From Lineus longissimus (lineage: Eukaryota > Nemertea > Pilidiophora > Heteronemertea > Lineidae), in assembly GCF_910592395.1 (NCBI RefSeq), contig NC_088319.1, positions 12,896,001-12,960,000 of the forward strand: a stretch of 64,000 nt of DNA. Direction: 5' to 3'. A model generated the notes under the pieces. The model was not told where the DNA came from. It did not search any database and worked only from the letters and a program-made list of their open reading frames with translations. Numbering within the stretch: position 1 is the stretch's first letter; every line of letters starts with the position of its first letter. This document shows, in pieces, positions 12,801-25,175 of this stretch. Position numbers and translations under genes: made by a program.

Positions 12801-15800
12801 GAAAACAATCTACAGTAAGTCACAATCTCATTCATGGAAACTGTCTTTTTTCATCTTATTCTCCGAATGCAATCGGGAAACCTCGGAATTTCCCGAAGTA
12901 TTCCGGATATTTACAAACTCTCTTGTCTTGCACGAGACGTATACGTTTGCTTTGCGATGATAACTCTGCACTGGAAAATTACATGTTTCAACACCCTTGC
13001 TTTTCTCAATTTCTACTACTTCTAACGTGTTGGTTCACGAAACGCTCAATAAAGGAAGGAGAGTATCGGTTTATTGTAGAAAAAAACGTGCTGTACCAAA
13101 ATTTGGCTGACGGCTCACACAGTGACACGATATGATTTGTGCTCATGCCTTCAACTCACAGCATCAACTAGCTGGACAATAGCATCAGGTGATGATTTAC
13201 AGACTTCGAAATAAACAGGGCACTTCCGCTAAAAGAAACATCTTTACCGACAGAATCACGAGAACAGCTTGACGTGAACAATGTAAATCTGGGGACCAGA
13301 CTCGATCACACCTGCTTCAGACCTGCTCCTCATTCAGAACGGAGAGGATACTGGCCACACGACACAACCCTGACCAAGACTCTTGGTCTGGGGCGGAACT
13401 CTCTAGGACAGCCGACTTCGTTAGCGTAAATGACTGTAAATGAACTGACTGTCTAAACGTACCGCATCTCAAAAGCCAACAAACATTTTCTGGCTGGGTT
13501 GTCAGCTGGAGAAGACTAGCTAGACCAGCCAAATAGGTCATCGTTACGTTGCGGATGCACGTGGGCGGTTCTAGCGGGGTTTAAGCTACGCAAAAGGGAA
13601 AAAGCAAGCTATAGTATACACAAAGAGGTAAAATGGCAGCTACTACCGACGTTCTCATGTCCACGTGGGAGTATCGGGAACCAACATGCTCTTTCTAAAT
13701 TATTTTTTGTCTTCACTTTTTGTCATTTTGCATTCGTCAGTTTCTATCACTGAACGGGAAATCAAAGATGGCGACGCTTCCGTCTTGCGTAGCAGACGAC
13801 CAGGAGAATACCAGATCGAGGCTGATACAAGTTTTGAAGGAAAGGCTTCTCTTCATTCTTGCATGGAAGTAGAACGTTAGTCACGTTTGATGTACCCCGC
13901 ATACACCGTTACCGCAGTAATTGACGTCATACTCAAGGCCGAAACGGCACATTTGCCATAATTCAGCTAAGTCGTGGTGACCAATCACGCTAGAATTGTC
14001 GAAGCATTACCAAGAGAAATGCAGTTTCACCTTAAAGAGACAACTTGGGCGTGGGATTGACCTGGCCAGGAGGAATATCCCTGCCTGCCACAATGTGCCG
14101 CCTCTAGTATCACACTAATCTTGACCTCTGATAACGATTTTTCCGAGAGATGAGCGCGATTTCCTCTCAGGTCCAAACGACTGAGTTAAGTTGACTCCAA
14201 AAACGTGAAGATTTCCTCCTGATTTCCCTAACTTCGCTCTGTCGATGGAACCTTTGCAGCGAACCATTAAAAAGCCACTCTCTTGACGGATGAGTCTGAT
14301 GTCATTTCTGCAGTTACAACTCGAGCTTCGTTCTGTTGCCTGAAAGCACTCTAGCTTAGTTAACCTCATTGCGCTCTTGTAACAAGAATTTATAAAGACT
14401 AAGAATTTGGAACTGCCAAAAGGCTTTGCTACGGCGTGTTATTGGGTTCTCGCTTGTCTTTGAGGCTAACTAAAATACCATTTTCTTATCAATTGATCAA
14501 GCACCACTAAATTAGTCAAACCATTTCAGAACAAAAAAAACAAAATCAAGCAACACCCAGCCGATAAGAGCGATGGCCAGGAAGAGATTGACCTGAGGGC
14601 GAAAATAGCCCCCTATTAACCGAAATTGGTATTTTATAGTGCCCGATATGATGATGTACATGTCGCATTACCTCCACAATCTTAGTCTTTATCAATTCCT
14701 GATTGTACTAATTGTCTTAATCTTGGCTTGAAGTGTTTGCAGTGTAGACATGTATTCCAATCTTGTGAGCTTGTCCCTTGTTAGCCAATACGTAGAGTAC
14801 AAAATTGTGTTTTAATTAAAATAGTGTCACCAATGAAAGGGCCAGTCAAAATCAATCATGAGACACTGCTTCCTAGCTGCTGTCTTGAATGCTCGGCGCA
14901 GTTTGCACCCAATGTTTATTATCAGCTGCATGGCGGCTATCTACTTACCGGATGAGAACGAGCTACCGGCGCGCCTAAACCTCAGTCCTTCAGTTTACGA
15001 AGCGGACGCCTAGACCTCAAGGCCATCGGTATTGGTTTGATACATCAACCTCTCGATCACTCCTTACACGAATTGCTTTGAGATAGAAAAAAAGTCGGGG
15101 TCTCTAACGTCGAGTCGTTGCCATTTTTCTTGCAGAGGTGTGGTATGATCTGAGTAATTGTTGTCCTTGATGTGTTTACAGGTTCATCAACTATGCGGGA
15201 ACTGGTTTTGTTATTGGACATGAACTCATGCACGCTTTTGACAACAAAGGTAGGCTAATCCCCTTCACGAAGTCGATTTATTCCACCGAGGCTAGATTTT
15301 TCTTGCCTTGCCTTCCCTATCTACTTGCCTTGTGAATTGCTTGGACCAACAGGAAAATAACCTTTACGTTTTTTTGCCCTTACCTCGCAGTTAAAAGAGT
15401 TCAGGCCTTGCCCAATACACGGTCTAGTGTCTTTAATCAAAGCCCGCTCGCATCGATGGCCTAAATTCCCTTTGCGCTACTATCTAATTATAAAACGGTT
15501 ATCAGGGCAAATCTTGATATCATCGATCCCCACGAAACAGCTCTCAAAGGGGTTGATAGCCCAAAACCAGCAATGGTAAATGAACGTAATGGCGGCGCTG
15601 GATGGTGCCGTGGCCCTTTCCCGTCGAACTTCACTATAGATCCAGCCCTATCCGCCACTCCGAATGTGTCTAGCTTCGTAATCATACCCCACCTTCACAT
15701 CGTTTGCCTTTAGGTGATCTATCAATGGCGGAAGTCTGGGGAAGCAGTAACTACACGGAAGCATATGACGCCAAGAAGACGTGTCTCACCGGCTACCTGA

Positions 15801-16991
15801 CCCGCCAGGGCATCAAAGATAGCAACCAGGCCAAGGCGCATATCCTTCAGGAGGAGATGGCGGATCTTGATGGACTTGCTACGGCATTTAGGGTAAGCCG
15901 AAACAGCAATGAAACAATTCTCGACCCAAAGCAGGGAACAGAATGCTATGCCCCCTGAAGGCTGTACGGCTGTACTGCTGGGAGGAAAGCGTACCTCATT
16001 CCTGTCCTCGTATCAAAATTTTAACCTCTCTATTGTTTGCAGGCTTACCGTTCTTGGTCGTGGAAGCAAGGAGGTGAGAAGGTACTACCAGGGATGCAAA
16101 AAACTGCTGATCAGCTGTTCTTCATATCTTATGCTCAGGTCAGTATCCTATGACGTGCTCTGATATTAGAGATGCTCTGTGCGACTTCAACTTTGCCACT
16201 AGATTACAGAAGTCTTTTGTTACATTCCGATTTAGTTGAATTGATGAAGGTTTTGATACATTTAGATGAACATTAGTTCATAAAGCTAAGACCAATAATG
16301 TACCCTGCTGTCATGTATTTCGCCATGTTGGAAACTAAGGCGTTTTGGTGTTTTTAAGTGTCTTGTGAAGGAGTGTGCTTCTCTTGAAGCTTATGAATGT
16401 TTTTCTCCTTTTCTTCAGTCATGGTGCGAGTCCACGTCACCAGAGGGCAGAAAAGGTGTATCAAATGGGAACATTCCATCTGACCTCAGGTAATGTTCAA
16501 AATTGCTGAGGATGATAGATGCAAATTTAACAGTTTGCCAGCTGACAAGCCTGGCGGCAGAGGTGTTTCACCCGATGCGGACAGAAGGGTTATCATTGAG
16601 CTGTATATAGCTAGGTTTGAAACTCTTTGGGTTCCAAGACTTATAAGCATTATACTTCGGGGTGTTTCTATGAATGTTTAGCCCCCTAATGTACACACTT
16701 TGGCTGCAATTGATCAATTAAATTTGAACTTGCACATTTCACCCGCTTTCTGTGTTGGCTAGTCTATGTTACCTTAGGTCGAGGAACCAACCGAAATGGC
16801 ATTTTCAACACAGAATGAGGCAATAGCAATTGCGGTACCTTCTTTAAATGTTAATTACTGGTCACCCCTAACCTCTGTTTTTGTATTCTAGGGTTCGAGC
16901 TGCTGTGTCCCATTCCAAAGACTTCGCAACAGCGTTCGACTGTTCGCATAAATCGCAGATGAATGTGCAGCCAAAATGCACAATGTGGTGA
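6889..16991 (+). CDS. M13 (neprilysin/ECE-like) zinc metallopeptidase, 5'-partial
   Basis: Fifteen exons join in phase: 6889-7013, 8387-8563, 8857-8934, 9265-9386, 9653-9756, 11005-11222, 11523-11600, 11960-12066, 12234-12292, 12763-12814, 15182-15249, 15714-15892, 16043-16138, 16419-16489 and 16892-16991 (stop TGA). They give about 543 residues of the C-terminal part; full-length family members are about 750. Visible M13 marks, in order: NAYYS with PAGLLTLPFF, the zinc motif GHELMHAFD (15219-15233 encodes HELMH), EEMAD in place of the usual ENIAD (15851-15865), QLFFISYAQSWC, and the closing CTMW after a conserved cysteine. Members are type II ectoenzymes that trim small secreted peptides. 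Oddities: the catalytic-site histidine before the conserved P...R is Asn here (16470-16472), and the stretch between HExxH and ExxxD lacks the usual GRxFDxxG block. Regulation is not visible. Family assignment is firm; subtype is not. Confidence 0.9.
7098..7320. repeat. Tandem repeat of about 40 bp, five to six copies, in an M13 intron
   Basis: The unit ACTGATGGCAACxxGGCCAAGG, followed by TTxCxTGCAATAT, recurs from about 7098 to 7320 with 10-25% divergence. It lies in the first intron of the visible peptidase gene. The long ORFs on both strands here are products of the repeat. Confidence 0.8.
10740..10915. repeat. Direct repeat inside an M13 intron
   Basis: Two copies of a block containing AAAAAATATTTGGACT and TTTTCATCT, at about 10742-10785 and 10870-10912, lie in the intron between the fifth and sixth visible exons. 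They are AT-rich and non-coding. Confidence 0.5.
12104..12190. repeat. Recent short direct duplication
   Basis: The 26-base string starting CATGAACGAAGTCTACAATA occurs at about 12106 and again at about 12164. It sits in the intron just after the exon ending at 12066. The identity suggests a recent local duplication. Confidence 0.75.
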
Positions 16992-17399
16992 GAGGACTAT
17001 GACAATCCGGTCGACGAAGACCACTTCTTCCAGGATGCGAGGTTGCCATGTCAGTCGATCCCTGCTCGAAAACAAACGCCGCCAATGCATTGACTCTTTC
17101 TTCCAAAGTCTGCCGTTTTGAGTTATATATTTGCGGGGAAAACCTTGCAATGAGTGCCAAGTCTATGGTGATGGAATTGATATCGAAATTACAAAAACGT
17201 AAATATCGTAAATACAAAAACCAAGCAAATTACACATAAATTGTCTGTTCCGAGAAGACAGTTGAACTCATAGCTATGGTGCTTAGAATGATTAGAAAAA
17301 ACTTTCCAATATCAATATGCTTCTATTATTTGCCCTGTCAAATATGGTAGCCTATCTTTTTGGATAAGATTTGGTCTAAAAAATATGGTATCTTTTGAA

Positions 17400-17880
17400 A
17401 GGATAACCTATTGGAACCCAAGTAGAACAATGGGAATCTGTGTGGAAAAGTATCGCCCCTGTGAACGGAATGATCGCGAATGTGGTAGTAGTTGACCTAT
17501 ACTGGAAAATGGTGTATCAGATGTAATCGACGAGAGATATTGTAATCGATTGGGTAAAGAACTTGAATTGTTCTAAACTATCATAACTGCAGATACATAT
17601 AGATCGCAAACAGTTCAGAGATATCTTTACTAATCCATTCGGAAAGATAGTAATCTGTTTAGAAAGGTCGTGAACTGTTCAGAAAGATCGTTATTCATCA
17701 ACTAGGAAAGATCGTAATCGGTACGGAAAGAACTCATTCTCTTGGGAATGATCGTAATCTGTTCGGAAATATCGTAATTTATTTGGAACTGAGAACGTTC
17801 ATTGCGTGTGAAAGGATTGTCATATGTTTGTATCGAAATATCGTATAGTCTGATCGGAAATATCGTTCCAGTTTAGAGAA
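17400..17880. repeat. Degenerate tandem repeat, GGAAAGATCGTAATCTGTTC-like
   Basis: Variants of GGAAAGATCGTAATCTGTTC recur about every 25-45 bases over roughly 450 bases, just downstream of the peptidase stop codon. The array is heavily diverged and has no ORF. Confidence 0.6.
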
Positions 17881-19100
17881 AAATTACGTATTACCAAATG
17901 CTTGTTACTCATAACGAAAAAATTGCGTAGGAAATTATTGAGTGCAGGGAAAAAGGAAATGATTCACCAAGTCGGATTGATTGTCAAAGCGATTTGCGAT
18001 GGACCTTAAAGACAGAACAAATTGCTTAAATTAAACTGTGGGGATAAGATACAGGGATGAAAAGTTTAGTCTGATTCAGATACATGTATTGACAACATTT
18101 CGCTGTAATATGACAGGAACTTTATTTACCTGCCGACGCTCAAATTTTCAATTACCGACAATATGTCCGGATGCGTGTACATGTACTTTTTAAACCTCTT
18201 CATCAGCATTGAATATATTGCATTACATTTCATAACGTCATGGATACATTATCTGCTGTTTTTGTTCTGTTTTGTTGGAAGAATCACGTGTTAAGTAGCT
18301 GCTATCACCATGGTTACCTAACTACAACTTGATACACGTGTATTATGCCAGTTATGGATAAGGTTCAGTACGACCATGTATCCGTTATTAAATTGGAGTT
18401 CGACAATGTAACACCAGATACATGTATAACGTTATCATTATTATCATTGTTGTGTTATTCCTCTTATGCAAATTTATCGAGTTTTGAAATGTAAATTTTC
18501 TATTCGTCCAATCGTTGAAATACACGATCATTATGTAAATGCAATTTCTCACCGGTTCGGTAAAAATGGTACGAGATCTTCTCACTCGATGGAAGGACGT
18601 AATGAGTCGATTGGTCATGCCCGCCACCCTACTGTTTCAGATATTGTCCTGCCATCAAGTGAGTGGATTGTGTACCAATCAACATTTCAGAGGGAAACTA
18701 GTCAATAATTGTACTATAGTAGGTAGAATCAATCGACTATTAAATGTATAATGCGCCTCGGACGGATATGAGGCACATTAACCACAATTACTCATGTCTC
18801 TATGCTGTGCACATCCGCATCACCTTGCACACGCGTAGTGATATTCGAAATATATCCTGAAATAATGGAGCTAGGAGGCTATTTCAAGTCAGGCTTTGAA
18901 TCAAACTCACTTTACATTATCAAAACAAAATGATTATATTTCGGGTTGAAAAATGTATGCCTAAGATGATGGCTGTTAACAAAAAATGGGTTGTCACATG
19001 AGCGCGACCTGCCGATACACGAGAGATAGCCACCCAGAAGTATTAAGGTAGCAGGAAGGGTTGGGCGTTTGTGGTTTCTGAGTCTGAGGGGGTTGGTGTC
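17881..19100. other. AT-rich intergenic DNA
   Basis: I see nothing beyond chance ORFs of up to 80 codons. No splice-linked coding potential or RNA gene could be supported. Confidence 0.45.
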
Positions 19101-19162
19101 TGTTGACTGTGCTTTAAGAGAGACTAGGCATGGGGCCAGTCTCTCTTAAAGCACAGTCAACA
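19101..19162. repeat. Perfect 25-bp hairpin with 12-base loop
   Basis: The left arm 19101-19125 and right arm 19138-19162 are exact reverse complements (TGTTGACTGTGCTTTAAGAG plus AGACT). The loop is 12 bases. The right arm and about 30 flanking bases recur near 19487-19540, which ties it to a repeat family. The size also fits a precursor-microRNA hairpin, but a perfect stem plus repetition favours a fold-back repeat. Confidence 0.85.
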
Positions 19163-19688
19163 GGCATTTGGTCTCAGTATTTGGGTTTTGATTGCCATGA
19201 CTGTACCCCTGTAAAAGTCAGAGGAGGAGAAGTTTGGAATGATGAAAGCATTGAAGAAGAAGAAATGTTATTATTGAGGAAAGCAAAATTTATTATGAGA
19301 CTAGAAGGCAGTGTCCTGACTTGATTATTTTGAAAATGGCGGTCTGAACACATTAAAAGGTGGAACATGGCATTTTATCGACTTTGAAGTGTTCCGCAGT
19401 TAAAGGGAGACTATAGGCAGCAGCTAGGTTGGCAAGATAAAGTCATACATTGGCCAATAGGGGTCAGTCATATCTCTAGGCATGGCGCTAGTCTCTCTTA
19501 AAGCACAGTCAACAGGCATTTGGTCTTAGTATTTGGGTAAGTACAGAATCAAGGCAGCTCAGAGAGCAATGATTGAACGATGCTGTGGACAAGTCCAAGG
19601 ATACTGCATCAGTCACGACCAACTTCTCATCAGAAAGCGTCACCACCAGCATATTCAATGTTCAGTTCCAACCTGTACCAGTCCAATG

Positions 19689-19822
19689 CACGCCTGTCAT
19701 GGTCAGCAGTGGTCAGCTTAGCGCGATATGGAACATTCTTCCGAAACTCAAGCGAGGGAAGTCTGCTCATTAGCCTATCTCGCGCACTGCTCCTTCTTGT
19801 CAAACATCGTAGTGAAATCGTG
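19689..19822. repeat. 134-bp block, copy A
   Basis: This block, with CTTAGCGCGATATGGAACAT inside, is about 93% identical to 21154-21287 in the same orientation and at equal length. Minus-strand ORFs in both copies share a peptide beginning TRRSSARD, but several differences change amino acids, so I treat it as a repeat and not a gene. Confidence 0.8.
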
Positions 19823-21153
19823 GTGCAGTGGGGCGTCCTCGAGGATTGCAGCTGGTCGGACAGACGTGAGGTGGAATTTGGGCGGCTGCACTTCTTCGTT
19901 GATGTGCGATGGCAGATAGCACAGTTGTTGCGTTGCATGACAGCTGAAAGTGAATGTGATATCATAGAACTGAGGCGTTTGCAATGAGACTATAGGTGAA
20001 GTAGAAGGAAGGAGTGAAATGGGCCATCTTCCAGTGACTAATATACAGAGTAAGGGCACTGGGTGTTGTTAGATTCAGCATTGAATGTATTCCTCGTACA
20101 AGCGTGAATAGTGTGGACATACAGTGAGAGGTGAGAGACCCCTATTGACTACTTCTTGTAACTTTATCTTGGATAGTGCCCCTTTATCAAGACTGAAACC
20201 CACTGTGCGGGGCTAAGAAATTACCTTTATAATCCTAGTTGGATAACCACTGTGTAGATGATTTGAAGAGTGCTCTGTGGATGTGTGCCTGTAATGTCAA
20301 TGAAAGTATGATGAGGTGATGACGATAGTGGAATGACGAAATATTGGAAAGAGATCTATTCCTAGAAGAACATATGTCCTGTTTTGACTAGGTGGCGCAT
20401 TTTAGAATCAGCAGTGAGCACTGTGTGTAACATGGTGGAGGCAGCGGAGATAATAACTGTGTCGAAAGTATTGTTATAGGGCCTTCCCTAGGCCCATGGG
20501 GTTAAATTTACAATCCACGATTGAAAAGACGTAGTTTGATCGCATTCAACAATAAATACATTGAACAGTTGTGTTCCTTTAGTCAACCGATGACCTTTTG
20601 TTGGGCCATGATCGGGGATTGTAAACTGTAAATGTATTATGGACTGGGAGACGGGGGAAACACAAGTGAAACTGAAATAGACCAAAACAAGTGATTTTGG
20701 GGCTTTGGTTTAGACGCATGCCCCACATGGGATTATTATATACGGTTCATGTGAACTTGTTGACATCTACATGATCTAGTGCTGATATTGGTCATGGTAC
20801 ATGGTAGGCCTAATTATCATGGCTATATGTTTCAGGAAAAGCTCGGAGTAAAATGAACTGCCGATGAATAATGATGTTGTTCATGTTTACAATGTTTACT
20901 AGTACATAGCCATAGGGTATGCACTGGCCAGTGCACTTTCTGCACGTCGTCATGGTCATGTACGTGATACCTTGCATATTTTGTTTTTTGAATGCGCATG
21001 CTTTTTGGGCAAAATCACTTGTACCAACACTAATGAATAATGTCTTCTTATCCCTATGACTCCATACACAGTGAGGGCATTGTCCCATTCCCATCAAATG
21101 GTAACTTATTGTACCGTATTAGGGTGGAAGTTGGGGAGCAGATACCTACCGTT

Positions 21154-21287
21154 GCACGCCTGTCATAATCAGTAGTGATGAGCTTAGCGCGATATGGAAC
21201 ATTCTTCAGAAACTCAAGCGAGGGAAGTCTGCTCATTAGCATATCTCGCGCACTGCTCCTTCTTGTCAAACATTGTAGTGAAATCGT
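21154..21287. repeat. 134-bp block, copy B
   Basis: This is a direct repeat of 19689-19822 about 1.46 kb away. It keeps the string CGAGGGAAGTCTGCTCATTA. The two copies may be ends or segments of a degraded larger element, or an independent duplication. Confidence 0.8.
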
Positions 21288-22052
21288 AATGGAAAACGTC
21301 TGGCTTTGCGCCAGACGTTGAGACTAATAAGTGAAGAACTAACAGGTGAAGAACTTCTACTTGCGCGAGACTGCTCTGATAAAATTATCATTGCAGAGAC
21401 TACGGTGACGTACACATATATTTTTTACAATCAAAAATGCCCTCAAAAGACGAAATGGAATGATTATTTTATTGATATTTCCTACTATATACCTTCCAAT
21501 TATCACTTTATACAAATAGATCGGCGTTAGGTCGCATGCTTTTCTTTCCTGGTGACACTATAAAGCAAAATAGTTGCAACCCCGTAAATGCGCTATAAGT
21601 CCAATAATAAGTGACGGTGACCCGTTATAAATGTTTCGCCAGCTTCGCTTTTTTGCCGCTACGCGGCGCGTTGGGCCCTTGCGTCAAGTTTCCTCTTAGC
21701 GACCTCTTTTAACGGTTTATGCAAAGGCTTTGCGGAGTGTGCGCTGTTTTAAACAATGCTTCCGCTGTTGGTGTTCGTTTCCCACCTAGTGTATAAATCA
21801 TTCACCAATACAAATCGCTTGCCTTTTACACGCGGCACTTTTAAACTATGCATTTATACATAGATTCACATTTTGATGTAAATCAACTTCCTTTTGACTT
21901 CGATAGTGTAAAATAGGTGGCGCTTCAGTTTGCACGACTGGCTGATTGTGAACGATGCTTCAGTGATGCCCACAAAAAATCTCATTTTCACAAGGGTGTT
22001 CGAATTAAGGTTCAAACCCAGAGCGCGGTGCATTGTCTGCCTCCTGGAAGTA

Positions 22053-22136
22053 CGCTCCGGACGCATTGGACCGGCCTCGTCCTGTGGCCGGGTAGATCCA
22101 ATTAGGATGACGCAATGGACTGCCCCGGGAGTCTAC
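22053..22136. repeat. Dispersed repeat family R1, copy 1
   Basis: The block runs from CTCCGGACGCATTGGACCGG to GACGCAATGGACTGCC. It recurs at 22879-22966 and 47507-47578 with small indels in the middle. I do not recognise the family. Confidence 0.75.
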
Positions 22137-22878
22137 CTTGGAACGGATCAGGCAAACCTCGGAAAAATCTCGGAGAATGTGCATTTTCTTAGACATCCGT
22201 GGTTAATACCCGCGTCAAGCCCATCCTGACTAACAGCTAAGGTTATTCTGAAGATTTGATAAGATGTAAAACATGGTGGTCACTTGAGATGCGTCAAGCC
22301 AGAGTTGTCAAGCACGTCATCGTTGCTCTGATAGCAGTCCAGTATACTAGTAAATATGAAGTCAATAATAAATAATATTTATTATTGAATGGTAGAAACG
22401 TGTAAGTAGGCTACTGTTAGACTCGGGCTGGTGATTAGATTGGGGTAACCTGGCACTGATCGACTTGTCACAAAAAAACCTTGTTTCGGATATTAAGGAA
22501 TACATAAGTTAGTCAATTCTGAATAAAATGAACCTATTCCACTGACTGCTTGCAGGTCGAAAACTGAAATGTCTGAGAAAATTAAAAAATGCAAGAAACA
22601 TTTTTTGGTTTGACCTAACTGAAAGCCCAGGCGAAATCGGCAGGTATAGTCTTAGAATAACGTTTTTTGAGCTTCTGAAAGTAGGAGTGGTTTTTTGGTG
22701 AAATGAAATACCTCAAATGGTTTTTCAGATTGTGAGGGTTTTTTCACATCGCTGAAAAATCTCTATTATATACGGGGTGTATTATTGTGTTAACCGATTT
22801 TTCAGATGCTCAAAAACCTTTATTTCTAAAAGTTAGTGTATGCGAATTAGTCTTGGTTCCATCCCCATTTGTCCTGCA

Positions 22879-22966
22879 TACACTCCGGACGCAGTGGACC
22901 GGCCTCGTTCCTCACCATAAGAAAACCCAATTAAGATGACGCAATGGACTGCCTCGGGTGTCTAGT
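22879..22966. repeat. Dispersed repeat family R1, copy 2
   Basis: This is the same order of motifs as at 22053-22136: CTCCGGACGCAGTGGACCGG, then AATTAAGATGACGCAATGGA. It lies about 830 bases from copy 1, so the pair could flank a larger element. Confidence 0.75.
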
Positions 22967-24400
22967 CCTGCAAGGATGGGCAGAGAACAGACGATGCCCG
23001 AATATAGCCTACTTATCGTTTTATATAGTGTGCGAAAATAATCTAAGTCGTTTTACAGCTCCTGTTGTAAATTTTCGCACTTTTCTTCATCCATCTCTCT
23101 CGGTGTAATATAATATGTAACAATTATTATACAGATAATCCTCAAGTATAATGTATTTACATATGCACGTAAAGGGTAACTGACCATTAGGGATTTTTCG
23201 CAAAGCTCCCGGAACGCTAACGCCAACGCCTATCCCGTTGTTCGACCTCTTAATCACGATGTTGAACTAACGTAAGTTTTGCGAAAACTGCCTATTGACT
23301 TTTATATTTATTGGCTTTCTCTATACAGGCAAAATAGTAGCCTCTCTGACGTGAGACTTATCTCACGAAACATCAAATTATAAGGTCAATACAATCTTGA
23401 ACTCAAAGGGAAAAGCAATTAGAAGTTTTTAAAAACCTTGTAATTCTATAACGAAAGGGACAATGAAGATTAATTGCATGTAACGTTATTATTACACGTA
23501 TTATGTTTGAAATCTAGCAAAACGCGAGCCAATAATTTAAAGTCAATACAATCTTGAAGTTTTACCCTGTACGACCCTAAAATCTATAATTTGTATACCC
23601 TAAGCTGTATTAAGTACGCTGCTCTACTTGTAAATGCCATTTTCAATATGCTACGATTTCATTTTTCAAGTTGAACTATTGCAATCGAGATTTTTGACTC
23701 CTCTTTTTAAAGTTTAATAAAAGATGTGGATTTCTATGATAATCCATAATAAACCTAGTCAGAAGTTTGTTTGTCTCAAGTGTCGTTCTACCCTCTGCAT
23801 GTGGTCTCCAAAATCCCACACCAAAGTTTCCATTTAAATCACAGTGAGCTATATAAATACGATAAACTAAGTATGCAGACCCGACTCAAGAGAAGCGACT
23901 CGAATGGCGGATGGCTGACTGAATTATGAACTACTAGCATTGTACCCGTGGCGCAGGCAGGTTCAAATGGGCTATACCTTGAATAGATTGAATTGCAATG
24001 AAAATCTAATGCAATATCTGAAGGAGCAATATCGAAGAGACAAATTAATGTGAATATGCCTCATTCCTCAGTCAGCAATATGCCCCTTTTATACGGAGAA
24101 GAAGGAGAACCCAGATAGGCCTTCACATGTTGGCCTCCAAATGGCTCGGACCAATTGCACTATCACTACTATAACTTTAAAATGCGTACTCCTCCTACAT
24201 GTAGCATGATCTCGGGCAAGGCACTTAGTCGACAGGCAAGCTAGAAGTTCAGCACCATCCAGCACCAAGTTCGAGAGTGCCTCTTCAGATACATCAAGTT
24301 TTGAAAGCTGTGGTGAGTACATAAACATACCATTGTAACCTTAATTTGAAAATCCCTTCATAATCAAGGGCTAGCTCTGGCTAATACAGTACCAATATAC
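22967..24400. other. Intergenic, nothing recognised
   Basis: AT-rich sequence with short chance ORFs. No motif, splice-linked exon or RNA gene was supported by reading both strands. Confidence 0.4.
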
Positions 24401-24488
24401 AATAGACCATCAATTTGACCCCAGCTCCTTACTGCGGGAAAACCCAAAGTACCAAAAATACGTTTTTGTTTACATTTGAACTGCACAC

Positions 24489-24677
24489 ATGCGTTTGTTT
24501 ACAATTTCTTTCCCCGCGAAATCTCGAAGATCAGGTGACCTGCAATCGTGGATTGAAAATAACATTAACCTGGGTTCAGCAGGTCAACAGGTACAGGCTG
24601 TTCCAATCATCCCCTTACAGCCAGCCGTTCAACAGGTAATGTTAGTCACCCCACAGGGAGTGCAGGTGATTGATTAA
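24489..24677 (+). CDS. Candidate small ORF or last exon, Gln/Val/Pro-rich tail
   Basis: A 62-residue frame ends with an ordered, non-AT-biased tail containing QQVQAVPIIPLQPAVQQVML and VTPQGVQVID before TAA. An AATAAA word follows near 24788. A splice acceptor (GGGTTCAG, about 24580) could make only the tail coding. I do not know a homologue. The composition is unlike the surrounding chance ORFs, which is the only reason to list it. Confidence 0.3.
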   Translation: MRLFTISFPAKSRRSGDLQSWIENNINLGSAGQQVQAVPIIPLQPAVQQVMLVTPQGVQVID

Positions 24678-25175
24678 GCCCCTGCATAACTAAACAGCAA
24701 TGACTTGGCTTCTGTGAGTGGTAAAGAGAATTGACAGTGTCCGATTAAAAAATCCCTCATTACTGCTCCGCTGAAGTAAATTTCCGAAAATAAACATAAC
24801 GTTGCATCAGGATACCATATCACTTGCAAACGTGCAAAATTTCGAGACGAAACACGACCCCCAAATGGCACTTTATCGAGCCGCCTTATAGTATTATGAT
24901 ATAGATTCCGATGTCATGCAACTCTACTCAGCAGTGATCCATCCGTGCAGCGATCATCTTTGTTAAGGTCGATGAATTGACTGACCTGTGAACAAGTTTA
25001 TTATCAAGTCGTGGTCTGTTATTACAAAGGATGACTTTAATCTTTTAATTCCCGTCCACTATTGTGATATACCCCTCGTTAAATTTGAATTTACCGCGCA
25101 TTATTCTTGAGACGGCCCCCTTGCCATCGCATAGTTGATCATGTGACGCGGAACTGGCGCACGTGATGTGTCAAA

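Noticed and set aside
19580-20059. Overlapping ORFs of 94-135 codons and a shared peptide with 21054-21269
   Set aside because: The shared part is a repeated DNA block; differences are not biased toward silent positions.
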